NCBI GenBank assembly: GCA_947624645.1
Contig: CANQLG010000019.1
Location: 1 to 34,164, forward strand
Source of the DNA: Candidatus Gastranaerophilales bacterium
GTDB taxonomy: Bacteria; Cyanobacteriota; Vampirovibrionia; Gastranaerophilales; Gastranaerophilaceae
Reading direction: 5' to 3'
DNA: 34,164 nucleotides
Positions 1 through 8,481 of the stretch are shown here, piece after piece. The notes beneath the pieces were generated by a model. It worked only from the letters and a program-made list of their open reading frames with translations, was not told the origin of the DNA and did no database searches. Each line of letters opens with the position of its first letter. Within the stretch, counting starts at the first letter, position 1. Both the position numbers and the translations under genes were made by a program.

Positions 1-36
1 CAGGCAGACACTCTAACCAAACTGAGCTACGATCCC
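1..36 (-). tRNA. tRNA-Asp (probable), 5' part only
   Basis: Read on the minus strand, this starts GGGATCG, followed by TA, a D-arm (GCTC...GAGT) containing GGTTA, and then the start of an anticodon arm TCTGC-CTG. The window edge cuts the gene after what should be anticodon base 34, a G. A TCTGC stem followed by CTG fits the usual bacterial tRNA-Asp(GTC) arrangement. The last two anticodon bases, the T-arm and the 3' acceptor strand lie outside the window, so the isotype is an inference; only the tRNA nature is clear. It is transcribed divergently from glyS. Confidence 0.6.
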
Positions 37-129
37 AACGCAACTTATTATATTCTAAGCAAAAAAAAATTGCAACATTTCAATTTTATTTATAATATAA
101 TTTTTTTATACACATCTATGAGGCTCATT

Positions 130-2157
130 ATGAATAAATATTTATTGGAAATAGGAACTGAGGAACTGGCATATAAATTTATTCCGTCTGCAATGGAACA
201 ATTAAAGACCGAATTTACAAAAGCTTTAAATGAGAATGGTATTAATTTCAAAGATATTAATATATATGCTACTCCAAGACGTCTTAGTGTAATAGTTAAT
301 GATATAAGCGAAAAACAAGCTGATATTATAAAAACTCTCAAAGGTCCTATTGAAAATATTGCTTATGATGAAAACGGAGAACTGACAAAAGCAGCAATTG
401 GTTTCGCTAATAAGAACGGAATTTCACCCGAAAACTTATATAAAGAAAATAATTATGTTTGGGCTAAAATTGAGCAAAAAGGTAAATATACAAAGGATTT
501 ATTAAAAGATATTGTGCCTGAAATAATATTAAAATTAAAAGGCACTCACTTTATGCGTTGGGCTGATTTAGATATAAAATTTCAACGTCCTATAAGATGG
601 ATTGTTTCATTATTAAATAATGATATTGTGGAATTTGAGTTTGCTGATATTAAAGCTACAAATATAACAAGAGGTCATAGATTTGCCGAAACAGAGATTA
701 TAATTAATTCACCTGATGAATATTTAACAAAACTCGAAGCTGCAAAAGTAATCGCCGACCCTAAAAAACGTAAAGAAACTATTGTTATGCTTTCAAAAGC
801 AAAAGCAAAAGAAATTGATGCAGATATTGTTATTGATGATGATTTATTGGATGAAATAACTTTTATAACCGAATGGCCTATTCCTGTTGTATGTTCTTTT
901 GAAGAAAAATATTTAGAAATTCCGGAAAAAGTAACCGTCACTGTTATGGCGGTACATCAAAGATATTTTCCGTTATATAAAGACGGCAAACTTTTGAATA
1001 AATTTATCACTGTAAGTAACTATGTAGGTGACTATTTTGATAATATAAAAGCCGGAAATGAGCGTGTTGTCAAAGCAAGATTAGAAGATGCAATATTCTT
1101 TGTTCACGAAGACACACAAAAACCGTTAATTTCATACTTGGATGATTTAAAAGGCGTAACATTCCAGAAAGGATGCGGCTCTATTTATGACAAAACTAAA
1201 CGAATCTGTACACTTTCAAAAAATATTGCAAAAGAAATCCATGCTCCTTTAGATTCGGTAGAAAGAACTGCACTATTATGTAAAGCTGATTTAGTAACAA
1301 AGTTAGTTTTTGAATTTACGGAATTACAAGGATACATAGGTGCTGATTATGCTTTAAGAAGCGGAGAAACAAAAGAAGTAGCAAAAGGTATCATGGAACA
1401 TTATTATCCACTGAATGCCGAATCTGAGACAGCTCAGAGCCTTGAAGGACAAATAGTCGGAATCGCAGATAAGATTGATACAATTGTAACTGTTTTTGCC
1501 GATGGCAAAAAAATTTCAGGCTCTCAAGATCCCTTGGGTGTTAGACGTGCAACGCTTGGAGTACTCAAAACAATTTTAGAAAACAATATGGAAATTAATG
1601 TATCAAAATTAATAAATAATGCGATTGAAATTATACCCGTTAAAATTGATGATAAGACTAAGCTGTTTAACAATATTAAAGAATTTTTTGAACAAAGATT
1701 AATTATTTTACTTTCAGATACTTATAAACATAATGTATTGGAAGCATGCATAAGTGAAAATGATGTATTATCGGACTTAAAAGATTTTATAACGAGATTA
1801 AACATCATAACCGATATAGTTAACAATAAAGAATACGGCAAATTTCATGAAGGTATTAACAGAATTTTAAGACTTATAAAAAACGAAAACTGCTCTCCAG
1901 AAGTCAATCCTGATTTATTTAATACCGCAGCAGAAAAAAGCTTATGGATTACAGTTAAAAATATAGATGAAAGACAGCTTTCATATCCACAACTTGAAGA
2001 AAAACTCACAAATTTAACTCCGTTTATATCAGAATTTTTTGATAAGGTTTTAGTTATGGACAAAAATGAAAAAATAAAACAGAACAGAATTAACTTGCTT
2101 TATCTTATCAAAACAAAGTTTGCGAAATTGGCAGATTTTAGTAAAATTGTTTATTAA
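130..2157 (+). CDS. glyS: Glycine--tRNA ligase beta subunit
   Basis: This is the beta subunit of the bacterial alpha2-beta2 glycyl-tRNA synthetase, which charges tRNA-Gly; beta carries the tRNA-binding and HD-like regions. The 675-residue protein has the usual family length. Family landmarks in order are LLEIGTEEL at the N-terminus, ATPRRLSV (about residue 48), MRWADLDIKFQRPIRWIVSL (about 145-165), TRGHRF, and ADKIDTIVTVF followed by SGSQDPLGVRRATLGVLK (about 450-490). The ATG at 130 is chosen over in-frame ATGs at 70 and 118 because GAGG lies just upstream at 120-123 and family homology starts there. The alpha subunit gene glyQ is not next to it: upstream is a divergent tRNA and downstream a convergent gene, so the subunits are probably encoded at separate loci. 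Confidence 0.96.
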   Translation: MNKYLLEIGTEELAYKFIPSAMEQLKTEFTKALNENGINFKDINIYATPRRLSVIVNDISEKQADIIKTLKGPIENIAYDENGELTKAAIGFANKNGISPENLYKENNYVWAKIEQKGKYTKDLLKDIVPEIILKLKGTHFMRWADLDIKFQRPIRWIVSLLNNDIVEFEFADIKATNITRGHRFAETEIIINSPDEYLTKLEAAKVIADPKKRKETIVMLSKAKAKEIDADIVIDDDLLDEITFITEWPIPVVCSFEEKYLEIPEKVTVTVMAVHQRYFPLYKDGKLLNKFITVSNYVGDYFDNIKAGNERVVKARLEDAIFFVHEDTQKPLISYLDDLKGVTFQKGCGSIYDKTKRICTLSKNIAKEIHAPLDSVERTALLCKADLVTKLVFEFTELQGYIGADYALRSGETKEVAKGIMEHYYPLNAESETAQSLEGQIVGIADKIDTIVTVFADGKKISGSQDPLGVRRATLGVLKTILENNMEINVSKLINNAIEIIPVKIDDKTKLFNNIKEFFEQRLIILLSDTYKHNVLEACISENDVLSDLKDFITRLNIITDIVNNKEYGKFHEGINRILRLIKNENCSPEVNPDLFNTAAEKSLWITVKNIDERQLSYPQLEEKLTNLTPFISEFFDKVLVMDKNEKIKQNRINLLYLIKTKFAKLADFSKIVY

Positions 2158-2158
2158 A

Positions 2159-3379
2159 TTATATTTTAAAATTTTCTATAATTGCTCTTATATTGGGATT
2201 TTTAACTCGCCTAAGGGCAATAGAAATTTTATTATTATCAATTGCATTAATACTTTTTAAAGTATTTAATACTTCACATATAACAATTTCATTTTCAGAA
2301 TTTAAAAGTTTATTTAATTTTTCAATTGCATCTTGAATATTATATTCAGTAATTATTCCCAATACTGATAAAATTCTGTCATCGGAAGTATCTAGTTCAA
2401 GTATTGCTAATTTTTTCTGTTTTTCCCAAAATTCATTATTTTGACTGTTTAATAACTTATAAATAGAAGAAATTTCATATCTGGTATCTTTATCTTCATC
2501 AAAAATATATTCTTGGTTTTCCATAAACATTTTAAATTTAGAATAAGCCGCAAGAAGAATTTTAGCAGTTTTACTTTTAAACTCACCGTCATATCTAAAT
2601 AACTTATTAATTATATCAAACAATTGAAATTGGAATATATCAGACAAAGGTAAAATTTCACCCAAACCTAATATAATATTATCAATTACAAGCAAAGTTT
2701 CAAATTTATAGTCAGATTCTAACAGATCCGTAAGTGGTATCATATAAGGTATTTGTCCTGCAATATTTTCAGGCATTTTAGAAGATTGCATGGCTGAAAA
2801 AATTTCTTTTAGCGGGAATTTATTACCATAAGCAGCAAAAAATTTAACAGCTTTTAGCTTATCAAAATCATCATTGGAAGTAAGCATATTCAATGCAATA
2901 TCATAAGAAATATCATCTTGCATTTGCCCTAATGCTTGGGCTGAATTAAATGATAAACTTTCATCTTCATCAAATGCATATCTGTTTAATAATTCCAAAG
3001 AAATTGTATCAGGAATATAGAAAAAATATTTAGCTGAATATATTTTTTGATTAATATTCCCTTTATCCAAAAGTTCAAATATTTCATCAGTTAAATCCTG
3101 ATTGGCATGCTTAGCTAAATTTGAAATTAATACATCATCATAATAAGAAGAATAACAATCAAAAAATTTAATAATATTAAGGAAATTTTTTTTATTAATT
3201 GCTTTCTCTATACGTTTTTCAACATTATTTCTGATGAATGGAAACAGAAAATCCGACTTATTAACTAACATTTTAAATAAATCAATATCAGCATGATTAA
3301 TAAGAAAATCGGCAGCTTCCTGAGCGAGATTTTCATCTTTCCCAGTTAAATTTTTTAAATATAAATCAAGTTTTTGCAT
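2159..3379 (-). CDS. HEAT-repeat protein of unknown function
   Basis: A 406-residue soluble protein made almost entirely of paired amphipathic helices. Segments such as DEDESLSFNSAQALGQMQDD and ENEIVICEVLNTLKSINA have the look of HEAT/PBS-lyase-like repeats. No signal peptide, membrane segment or catalytic motif is visible. Such proteins usually act as protein-binding scaffolds; the partner here is unknown. Its stop codon lies one base from the glyS stop, so the two genes converge with no room for a terminator between them. It lies downstream of the SLH gene on the same strand but is separated from it by a strong hairpin terminator, so it is probably transcribed on its own. Confidence 0.75.
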   Translation of the reverse strand: MQKLDLYLKNLTGKDENLAQEAADFLINHADIDLFKMLVNKSDFLFPFIRNNVEKRIEKAINKKNFLNIIKFFDCYSSYYDDVLISNLAKHANQDLTDEIFELLDKGNINQKIYSAKYFFYIPDTISLELLNRYAFDEDESLSFNSAQALGQMQDDISYDIALNMLTSNDDFDKLKAVKFFAAYGNKFPLKEIFSAMQSSKMPENIAGQIPYMIPLTDLLESDYKFETLLVIDNIILGLGEILPLSDIFQFQLFDIINKLFRYDGEFKSKTAKILLAAYSKFKMFMENQEYIFDEDKDTRYEISSIYKLLNSQNNEFWEKQKKLAILELDTSDDRILSVLGIITEYNIQDAIEKLNKLLNSENEIVICEVLNTLKSINAIDNNKISIALRRVKNPNIRAIIENFKI

Positions 3380-3416
3380 ATTGTTATTATATATGTATAT
3401 TTATTGTTTTACAATA

Positions 3417-3444
3417 AAACCCCCGAAGAAAACTTCGGGGGTTT
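3417..3444 (-). terminator. Rho-independent terminator of the SLH gene
   Basis: A 12-bp perfect stem (AAACCCCCGAAG / CTTCGGGGGTTT) encloses a 4-nt loop. On the minus strand it is followed by a short T-rich run, 17 bases beyond the stop codon of the SLH gene at 3461. Confidence 0.9.
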
Positions 3445-3460
3445 CAAAACTGTATTTAAA

Positions 3461-4813
3461 TTATTCTTGAATTTCGGTTCTGGTTGTAGTCGTATATTGT
3501 TGAGTATAGTCATTATACAGACTGCAATCAACTTTAAGTTCAACCAAAACATCTTCATTAGCTCTTGCTTTGAAGTTTACACCGGGTGTTAAGAAGCCTG
3601 TTAAAAGACCAACACCTGCACCAGTTGGTATACCGATAGCCAAACCGTCACCTGAACGATCATTAGCAGCGCCAATAGGCAACCCGATAGCAGCACCACC
3701 GATAGCAGCACCCGCAACAGTATATTCTAACGGTTTTAACCATTTATTTTCCGATAATACACCTTCTTGGTTATTAAGAACTCTCGCTATAAACGGATAT
3801 TTATTACCGTTAGGAAATTCCATTTCTGTAAAATGCAAATATACTTCAGAGTTTTTATTAATCCATCTTTTATCTCTTAATTCTTCAATCGTTGCATATA
3901 ATTTAGTATTTGCAGGTATTAGTAGAGTACCTTCTTTTGTAATAACATCATCTTTAAAATAGAACGGAATAACATCACCGATTTGGTGTTTAGTAGAATT
4001 AAAAGGTTCAACAAAAGAAACTTGGAATACATTCTTAGCTAAAATGATACGTCTTAAATTAGTAATTTGAACTCTATCAACAATAGCTTTACCGTATGTA
4101 TCAAGGTGTTCGGTAGCTAAAATGTATTCTTGAGGTTCAGCAGGAACTACTTCCTGAGGTTCTTCAGCTTTATATTCAGGTTCAACAAGTTCAAGTGCTT
4201 TCATTAATCTTGCCAAAAGAACAGCTGCTTCAGCTCTGTTTAATTCTCTGTTAGGATTTAATTCAGTATCTAAAGGCCAATTAACATACAAACCATATTT
4301 AATAGCTTTAGAGAACGGATAAACACCCCAATCAGGAATTTGACTTGAGTCTGCAAACTGATTCAAAATAGAAGTATCAACATCCGTATCTTTTGTTATA
4401 TGACTCATAATAGAAGCCGTTTCAGTTTTTGTAATAAATCTTTGGGGTTTAAATTCACCATCGGTATAACCATAAATCAAACCGAATTGGTCTGATCTTG
4501 CAATTGACGGATAACCGTATATTGTCGGATCAACGTCGGAATAATTAGGCTCAGATGTTATTGGTGCCTGAGCTAAACCCAAAGCCCTTAATAACCATTC
4601 TGTCCAATCAACCCTGGTAACTCTTTCCAACGGTTTATATGTACTGTCACCATAAATCGGAACAATATTTTTTGTAACTACATCTTCAATTTCCTCTGCT
4701 GCCCAATAATCATCAGGAATATCGGTATAGCTTTTTGCAAGTGCAGAAGAAAAACCGGTAAGCAACAAACCTATACTTAAAAAGATTGCTGCTATGTTCT
4801 TTCTAATACTCAT
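3461..4813 (-). CDS. Secreted SLH-domain protein with C-terminal glycine-zipper segment
   Basis: A 450-residue exported protein. A signal peptide (basic start, hydrophobic 8-24, cleavage probably after ALA-26) precedes three SLH-like repeats at about 28-75, 91-140 and 153-205. These carry the typical 'DIPDDYW', 'GLIYGYTDGEFKP' and 'LNRAEAAVLLARL' landmarks. A Glu/Pro linker (about 215-230) leads to a domain of unknown function (about 235-365) and then a glycine-zipper segment (about 366-409, repeated G-x3-G/A steps). SLH domains normally anchor proteins to cell-wall-linked polymers. No OprB-type beta-barrel was recognised, so this is probably not a classical cyanobacterial SLH porin. It is a paralogue of the gene at 8482 over its whole length. 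It has GAGG ahead of the ATG, a canonical promoter upstream and its own terminator. Confidence 0.88.
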   Translation of the reverse strand: MSIRKNIAAIFLSIGLLLTGFSSALAKSYTDIPDDYWAAEEIEDVVTKNIVPIYGDSTYKPLERVTRVDWTEWLLRALGLAQAPITSEPNYSDVDPTIYGYPSIARSDQFGLIYGYTDGEFKPQRFITKTETASIMSHITKDTDVDTSILNQFADSSQIPDWGVYPFSKAIKYGLYVNWPLDTELNPNRELNRAEAAVLLARLMKALELVEPEYKAEEPQEVVPAEPQEYILATEHLDTYGKAIVDRVQITNLRRIILAKNVFQVSFVEPFNSTKHQIGDVIPFYFKDDVITKEGTLLIPANTKLYATIEELRDKRWINKNSEVYLHFTEMEFPNGNKYPFIARVLNNQEGVLSENKWLKPLEYTVAGAAIGGAAIGLPIGAANDRSGDGLAIGIPTGAGVGLLTGFLTPGVNFKARANEDVLVELKVDCSLYNDYTQQYTTTTRTEIQE

Positions 4814-4869
4814 TTTTACCTCACTTAAACTATATTTATGTAATTTATACTATTCTTTAATCTAAAAAA

Positions 4870-4898
4870 ATTATATGTTAAAAAACTATTTTAGGCAA
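4870..4898 (-). promoter_or_regulatory. Sigma70-type promoter for the SLH gene at 3461-4813
   Basis: On the minus strand, TTGCCT (4898-4893) is followed after exactly 17 nt by a perfect TATAAT (4875-4870). The start site would lie near 4863, giving a leader of about 50 nt. Confidence 0.7.
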
Positions 4899-4921
4899 CA
4901 AAACTAATACTTATAATGTAG

Positions 4922-4951
4922 AATTTTTAAATATCTACATATTTAAAAATT
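4922..4951. repeat. Perfect 13-bp inverted repeat between divergent promoters
   Basis: AATTTTTAAATAT is followed by the loop CTAC and then its exact reverse complement. It lies upstream of both the minus-strand SLH promoter and the plus-strand TPR promoter, 7 bases from the latter's -35 box. It could be an operator or a cruciform/UP-like element. The arms are pure A/T, so chance occurrence is less unlikely than in balanced sequence. Confidence 0.55.
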
Positions 4952-4958
4952 TATAATA

Positions 4959-4986
4959 TTGACTAATCAGTAAAAATAGTAATAAT
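4959..4986 (+). promoter_or_regulatory. Sigma70-type promoter for the secreted TPR gene
   Basis: TTGACT (4959-4964), a 16-nt spacer and AATAAT (4981-4986), each five of six to consensus. The predicted start is near 4993, with an AGGAGG at 5001-5006 ahead of the ATG at 5013. Confidence 0.6.
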
Positions 4987-5012
4987 TATTATTGTAGAGT
5001 AGGAGGAAAAAT

Positions 5013-6896
5013 ATGAAAAAACTGACAATATGTGCTTGTTTACTTTGTACAATGGCATTTATAAACTCATCATTAGCTAATTCTACCGATGATATTTCGC
5101 AAAAAACAATTTTGAAGCAAAAACAAAATGAATTAGCAAAACTTAATATAAAAAATGATAATCAAGTAACAGAATATTTAAATTTAGAGTCTGAAATAGC
5201 TGATATAAATATGTATATCAACGAAAATAAAGCCACTTTAAAACTCTTAAATAAAATTCTAAATCAAACTCAGGAGTTATATGGAGAAAAATCAATTGAA
5301 ACCATACCTGTATATATAAAACTATTCGATTTCTACTGGAAAACTAATAATTCCTTAGCCCAAAAAACATATTTGGATAAGGCACTGGAAATAATAACAT
5401 TAAATCCTGGCAACAAGAATTTAGAAAAAGAAGTTTATTCTCGTAAAGCTCATTTTTATCATCATTATGAAAATCCGTATAAATCATTAAAAACTTTAGA
5501 AACAGTAAAAAACTACGTTGATAATAATAATTTTAATGACAAATATTATTACTTAGGTCAAATTGCAGCATCAAACCAAGCAACAAGAAATTTTAAAGCA
5601 ACTGATAAGGCATACAAGGATTTATATAATTATCTAATAAATTCTAAGAAAGCAACCAAAGATGATTATTTTGATTATTACTGCATGTTAATACTATATT
5701 ACATTGATTCAAGCCAATACAATAAAGTTCCAAAGTTATATAACACAATTATGAAATATGCAAAAGGAAACGATGATAATTCCATATCTAAAAGAATAGA
5801 AATTAATTCCATATTTATAAGTTATTATAAAGAATTGCATGAATTAAAAAAAGCAAAAGAATTACTTGATGAAAGCAGTAAATTGGTATCTGCAATACAA
5901 GATTCTCATATAAAAAAAGAATCGCAAATTCAACTAAATAATGATTTTATACATTATTACAATGAAAAAAATGAACATATAAAATCAAAATCCTATTTAA
6001 ATGAAATCTATGAATATTATAAAAAACAATGTTCGGGAATAGATACAAAATGGAAGAAAGATAAATATGATTCATATATAGATTTATACAATAATTTAAA
6101 TAATGCGGATAAAGCATTAGAGATAGCAAAAAAATTAGAGAATATATTGGAAGATGAAAAAGAAACTGCCCCCGTTATATATGGTAATTTATTAATTAAA
6201 ATAAGTGAAATAAATAATAAAGAGAACACAATATCTAAAAGGATACAATATGCAATATCCGCAAAAACACAATATGAAAAAGCATTACCTAAAAATAGTT
6301 TTAAATTATATGAAATTAATAAGAGTTTAGGTGATTTATATAACGAGAACGGTAATCCAAATAAAGCATTAGAATCTTTGAAACTTGCAGAAAAAATATT
6401 ATTACCCTTAGAAGGAGAAAACAACAAAGAAGCAATAGAAATAAATACAAGTTATGCAGAAACATACTGTAATATGGGTGACTTAAATTCCGCAATAATA
6501 AGAATAAATAAAGCAATTAATACCGCTAAAAAAATATATGGGACAGAAAATATAAAAGTATACAAATTAATATATGAAAAGTCCAATATTTATAAACATT
6601 TTAATCAAACTAAAAATGCACAAATATATTATAATCAAGTTGCAAAAGTAATAGAAGCAAATAAATTAACAAGTGAAGACAACAGTTTAAATTATGACTA
6701 TTACAGCAACTTGGCAAAGAAAAATATAGAAGAAGGAAATTATAATAAAGCACTTGAATATACGGCAATAGCAGAGCAATATGCAAAACGTTCTCTGGAA
6801 AAATCCGATTTAAATTACATATTGTCAGATATTCATAAAAGATTAAATAACCCTATTGAATCCGCGAAATACAAATTAAGGGCAAAAAAAGCTTAA
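5013..6896 (+). CDS. Secreted TPR-repeat protein
   Basis: A 627-residue protein with a clear signal peptide (MKK start, hydrophobic core, probable cleavage after about residue 22 in SSLA-N). The rest is helical repeats rich in Lys, Asn, Tyr and Glu. Several units look like kinesin-light-chain-type tetratricopeptide repeats, for example NPNKALESLKLAEKIL, GDLNSAIIRINKAINTAKK and EGNYNKALEYTAIAEQYAKR in the C-terminal third. No enzyme motif is visible. TPR arrays bind other proteins, so a periplasmic or surface scaffold is the best guess; the partner is unknown. Start choice is firm: AGGAGG sits 7 nt upstream and the signal peptide begins at this ATG. It forms a single-gene unit with its own promoter and terminator and is divergent from an SLH gene, hinting at a shared envelope role. 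Confidence 0.8.
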   Translation: MKKLTICACLLCTMAFINSSLANSTDDISQKTILKQKQNELAKLNIKNDNQVTEYLNLESEIADINMYINENKATLKLLNKILNQTQELYGEKSIETIPVYIKLFDFYWKTNNSLAQKTYLDKALEIITLNPGNKNLEKEVYSRKAHFYHHYENPYKSLKTLETVKNYVDNNNFNDKYYYLGQIAASNQATRNFKATDKAYKDLYNYLINSKKATKDDYFDYYCMLILYYIDSSQYNKVPKLYNTIMKYAKGNDDNSISKRIEINSIFISYYKELHELKKAKELLDESSKLVSAIQDSHIKKESQIQLNNDFIHYYNEKNEHIKSKSYLNEIYEYYKKQCSGIDTKWKKDKYDSYIDLYNNLNNADKALEIAKKLENILEDEKETAPVIYGNLLIKISEINNKENTISKRIQYAISAKTQYEKALPKNSFKLYEINKSLGDLYNENGNPNKALESLKLAEKILLPLEGENNKEAIEINTSYAETYCNMGDLNSAIIRINKAINTAKKIYGTENIKVYKLIYEKSNIYKHFNQTKNAQIYYNQVAKVIEANKLTSEDNSLNYDYYSNLAKKNIEEGNYNKALEYTAIAEQYAKRSLEKSDLNYILSDIHKRLNNPIESAKYKLRAKKA

Positions 6897-6915
6897 ATGT
6901 AACAAAATTAAAAAT

Positions 6916-6945
6916 AAAAGAGATAGGTTATAGCCTATCTCTTTT
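6916..6945 (+). terminator. Rho-independent terminator after the TPR gene
   Basis: A stem AAAAGAGATAGG / CCTATCTCTTTT with a 6-nt loop, running into a T-tract, 20 bases after the stop codon. Confidence 0.88.
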
Positions 6946-7325
6946 TTGATTGGTTAAGTTAGTTAGTAAATGCTTAAAGTTTTCTTTATGATATTCACAA
7001 GATAAATTTTAAGATTTTAAAAGAAACTTTAAAAAAATTAATAGCATAAATTTTTATGTATAATAAACTTACAGGACATTGAAAAATTTATATAAGGGTA
7101 TAATAACTCTTTTTTATATGTAGCCAATCAACAATTTTATTTTAGACTTTTGATTTATATATACGATATTATAACGTTTATAAAACTTCATTTTAAGCGT
7201 TACACTGTACAAAATTCGACTATTTCCGTTCGTAATTAAATTGGAATTCTGCAAGAAACGCACAAATACCAGTCCGAACCGTATTTGAAACCTATCAAAT
7301 TAATAATAAATAAAAAGGTAATATT
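6946..7325. other. Long intergenic stretch without a recognisable gene
   Basis: About 380 bases with no ORF of useful size. Most is very A/T-rich. A perfect TATAAT lies at 7099-7104, but the nearest -35-like TTGAAA (7079-7084) is only 14 nt away, so it is a poor promoter. The part at about 7195-7290 is more balanced in composition and contains short open stretches broken by stops, as a decayed gene might, but no family could be recognised. The SD for the next gene (AAAAAGG) is at its right end. Confidence 0.4.
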
Positions 7326-7967
7326 ATGCAAAATAAAAAAATTAATAATTTAATAAAAATCTCATTAATAGCATTAATTTCCGGATTTATATTTTTATTC
7401 ATTAAAATACAGGTAGGATTATTATTTATATTTACATATTTAATATTAGGTATCTTTTTAAATATTAAATATCCAAAAGAATTAAAAAAATTTAGAGAAA
7501 ATGCGAATAAATTTGCAAAAGAAAACAAAGAAAGAAAATTTTTAAACAAAAAATATTCGATAGTTCATATTGACGGTATAAACGTTGCTGAAAATAATCA
7601 AAAATGTACACTCACAATATCGCCAATAAACGTTATTTTTACAGATAATGACAATAATGTTCTTGATGAAATAGAATTCTCAAAAATTAAAAATGTTCGA
7701 ATTTTACAACAAATTGAACAATCACAAAAAGAAAAATCGCCGGTATATAGGGCGATAATTGGTGGCGTTTTACTCGGTCCAGTGGGTGCGATAGTTGGCG
7801 GTCTAAGCGGTTTAACTTCGGCTTTTAAAAGTGATAAAAAATATTATATTGAAATAGAACGTCCGGAACCGGACGATAATATAATTTTTACAGGATGCAA
7901 CAAGGATATACAAGAATTAAATAAAATAATATCCAAAAGGGTTTCAATGGAATTAAAAAAGCAATAA
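7326..7967 (+). CDS. Membrane protein with C-terminal PH-like/glycine-zipper region
   Basis: A 213-residue protein. Two adjacent hydrophobic segments at about 12-29 and 31-47 form a hairpin in the membrane. A basic charged helix (51-75) follows, then a beta-rich region (about 78-205) that resembles bacterial PH-like domains (CTLTISPINVIFTDNDNNVL... alternating strands). That domain is interrupted at 143-166 by a glycine-rich hydrophobic segment with G-x3-G spacing (GGVLLGPVGAIVGGLSGL). The role is unknown; PH-like membrane proteins of this type are common and poorly studied. The start follows a weak SD (AAGG). It stands alone between a long AT-rich gap and the tRNA pair on the other strand. 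Confidence 0.65.
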   Translation: MQNKKINNLIKISLIALISGFIFLFIKIQVGLLFIFTYLILGIFLNIKYPKELKKFRENANKFAKENKERKFLNKKYSIVHIDGINVAENNQKCTLTISPINVIFTDNDNNVLDEIEFSKIKNVRILQQIEQSQKEKSPVYRAIIGGVLLGPVGAIVGGLSGLTSAFKSDKKYYIEIERPEPDDNIIFTGCNKDIQELNKIISKRVSMELKKQ

Positions 7968-8109
7968 TACATGCATGTGTATCATTTAACAAATAAGAAA
8001 TCGGCAGTTTTTCTACCCTGACAATTTAATAAAAAAATATTGTAAAAATAACGAACTTAAAGTAGCTGAAATCTAAACCGAACATATTTTGGTCATAAAT
8101 TAAATATAA

Positions 8110-8147
8110 GAAAACACTTCCAAAATATTACTTGAAAGTGCTTTTTC
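8110..8147 (-). terminator. Probable terminator for the tRNA-Leu/tRNA-Lys transcript
   Basis: CACTT (8115-8119) pairs with AAGTG (8136-8140), with an inner CAA/TTG pairing and flanking A/T runs that give TTTT on the minus strand, just beyond the 3' end of tRNA-Leu. The stem has mismatches, so this is moderate evidence. Confidence 0.45.
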
Positions 8148-8154
8148 TTTTAAA

Positions 8155-8236
8155 TGGTGGGCATGAAGAGACTCGAACTCCCACGCTTACGCACCAGTTC
8201 CTAAGACTGGCGTGTCTACCATTCCACCACATGCCC
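8155..8236 (-). tRNA. tRNA-Leu(TAG), CCA encoded
   Basis: The acceptor stem GGGCATG/CATGCCC is followed by ACCA, so the CCA end is encoded. The anticodon loop CTTAGGA on a CCAGT/ACTGG stem gives anticodon TAG, which reads CTA. The long variable arm (TGCG-TAA-GCG type) is diagnostic of a class II tRNA such as Leu. It lies 45 nt downstream of tRNA-Lys on the same strand, and the two are probably co-transcribed. Confidence 0.96.
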
Positions 8237-8281
8237 ATTGGAATATTATTTGATATATTTATTTGTCAGATGTTACAAATA

Positions 8282-8354
<73 letters not shown>

Positions 8355-8410
8355 TTGTATAATTTTGATTATAATATAAACAAAAAAATAATCTACAATT
8401 TTAATAATTA

Positions 8411-8439
8411 TTGCATTAATAATTTTTATATTATATAAT
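8411..8439 (+). promoter_or_regulatory. Sigma70-type promoter for the SLH gene at 8482
   Basis: TTGCAT (8411-8416), a 17-nt spacer and a perfect TATAAT (8434-8439). The leader would be about 36 nt, with GGAG ahead of the ATG. It closely resembles the promoter of the paralogue at 4870-4898 (TTGCCT-17-TATAAT). Confidence 0.72.
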
Positions 8440-8481
8440 TCAAGTTGTTTAGTATAGTTTAAATCAAAATGGAGAAAAAAA

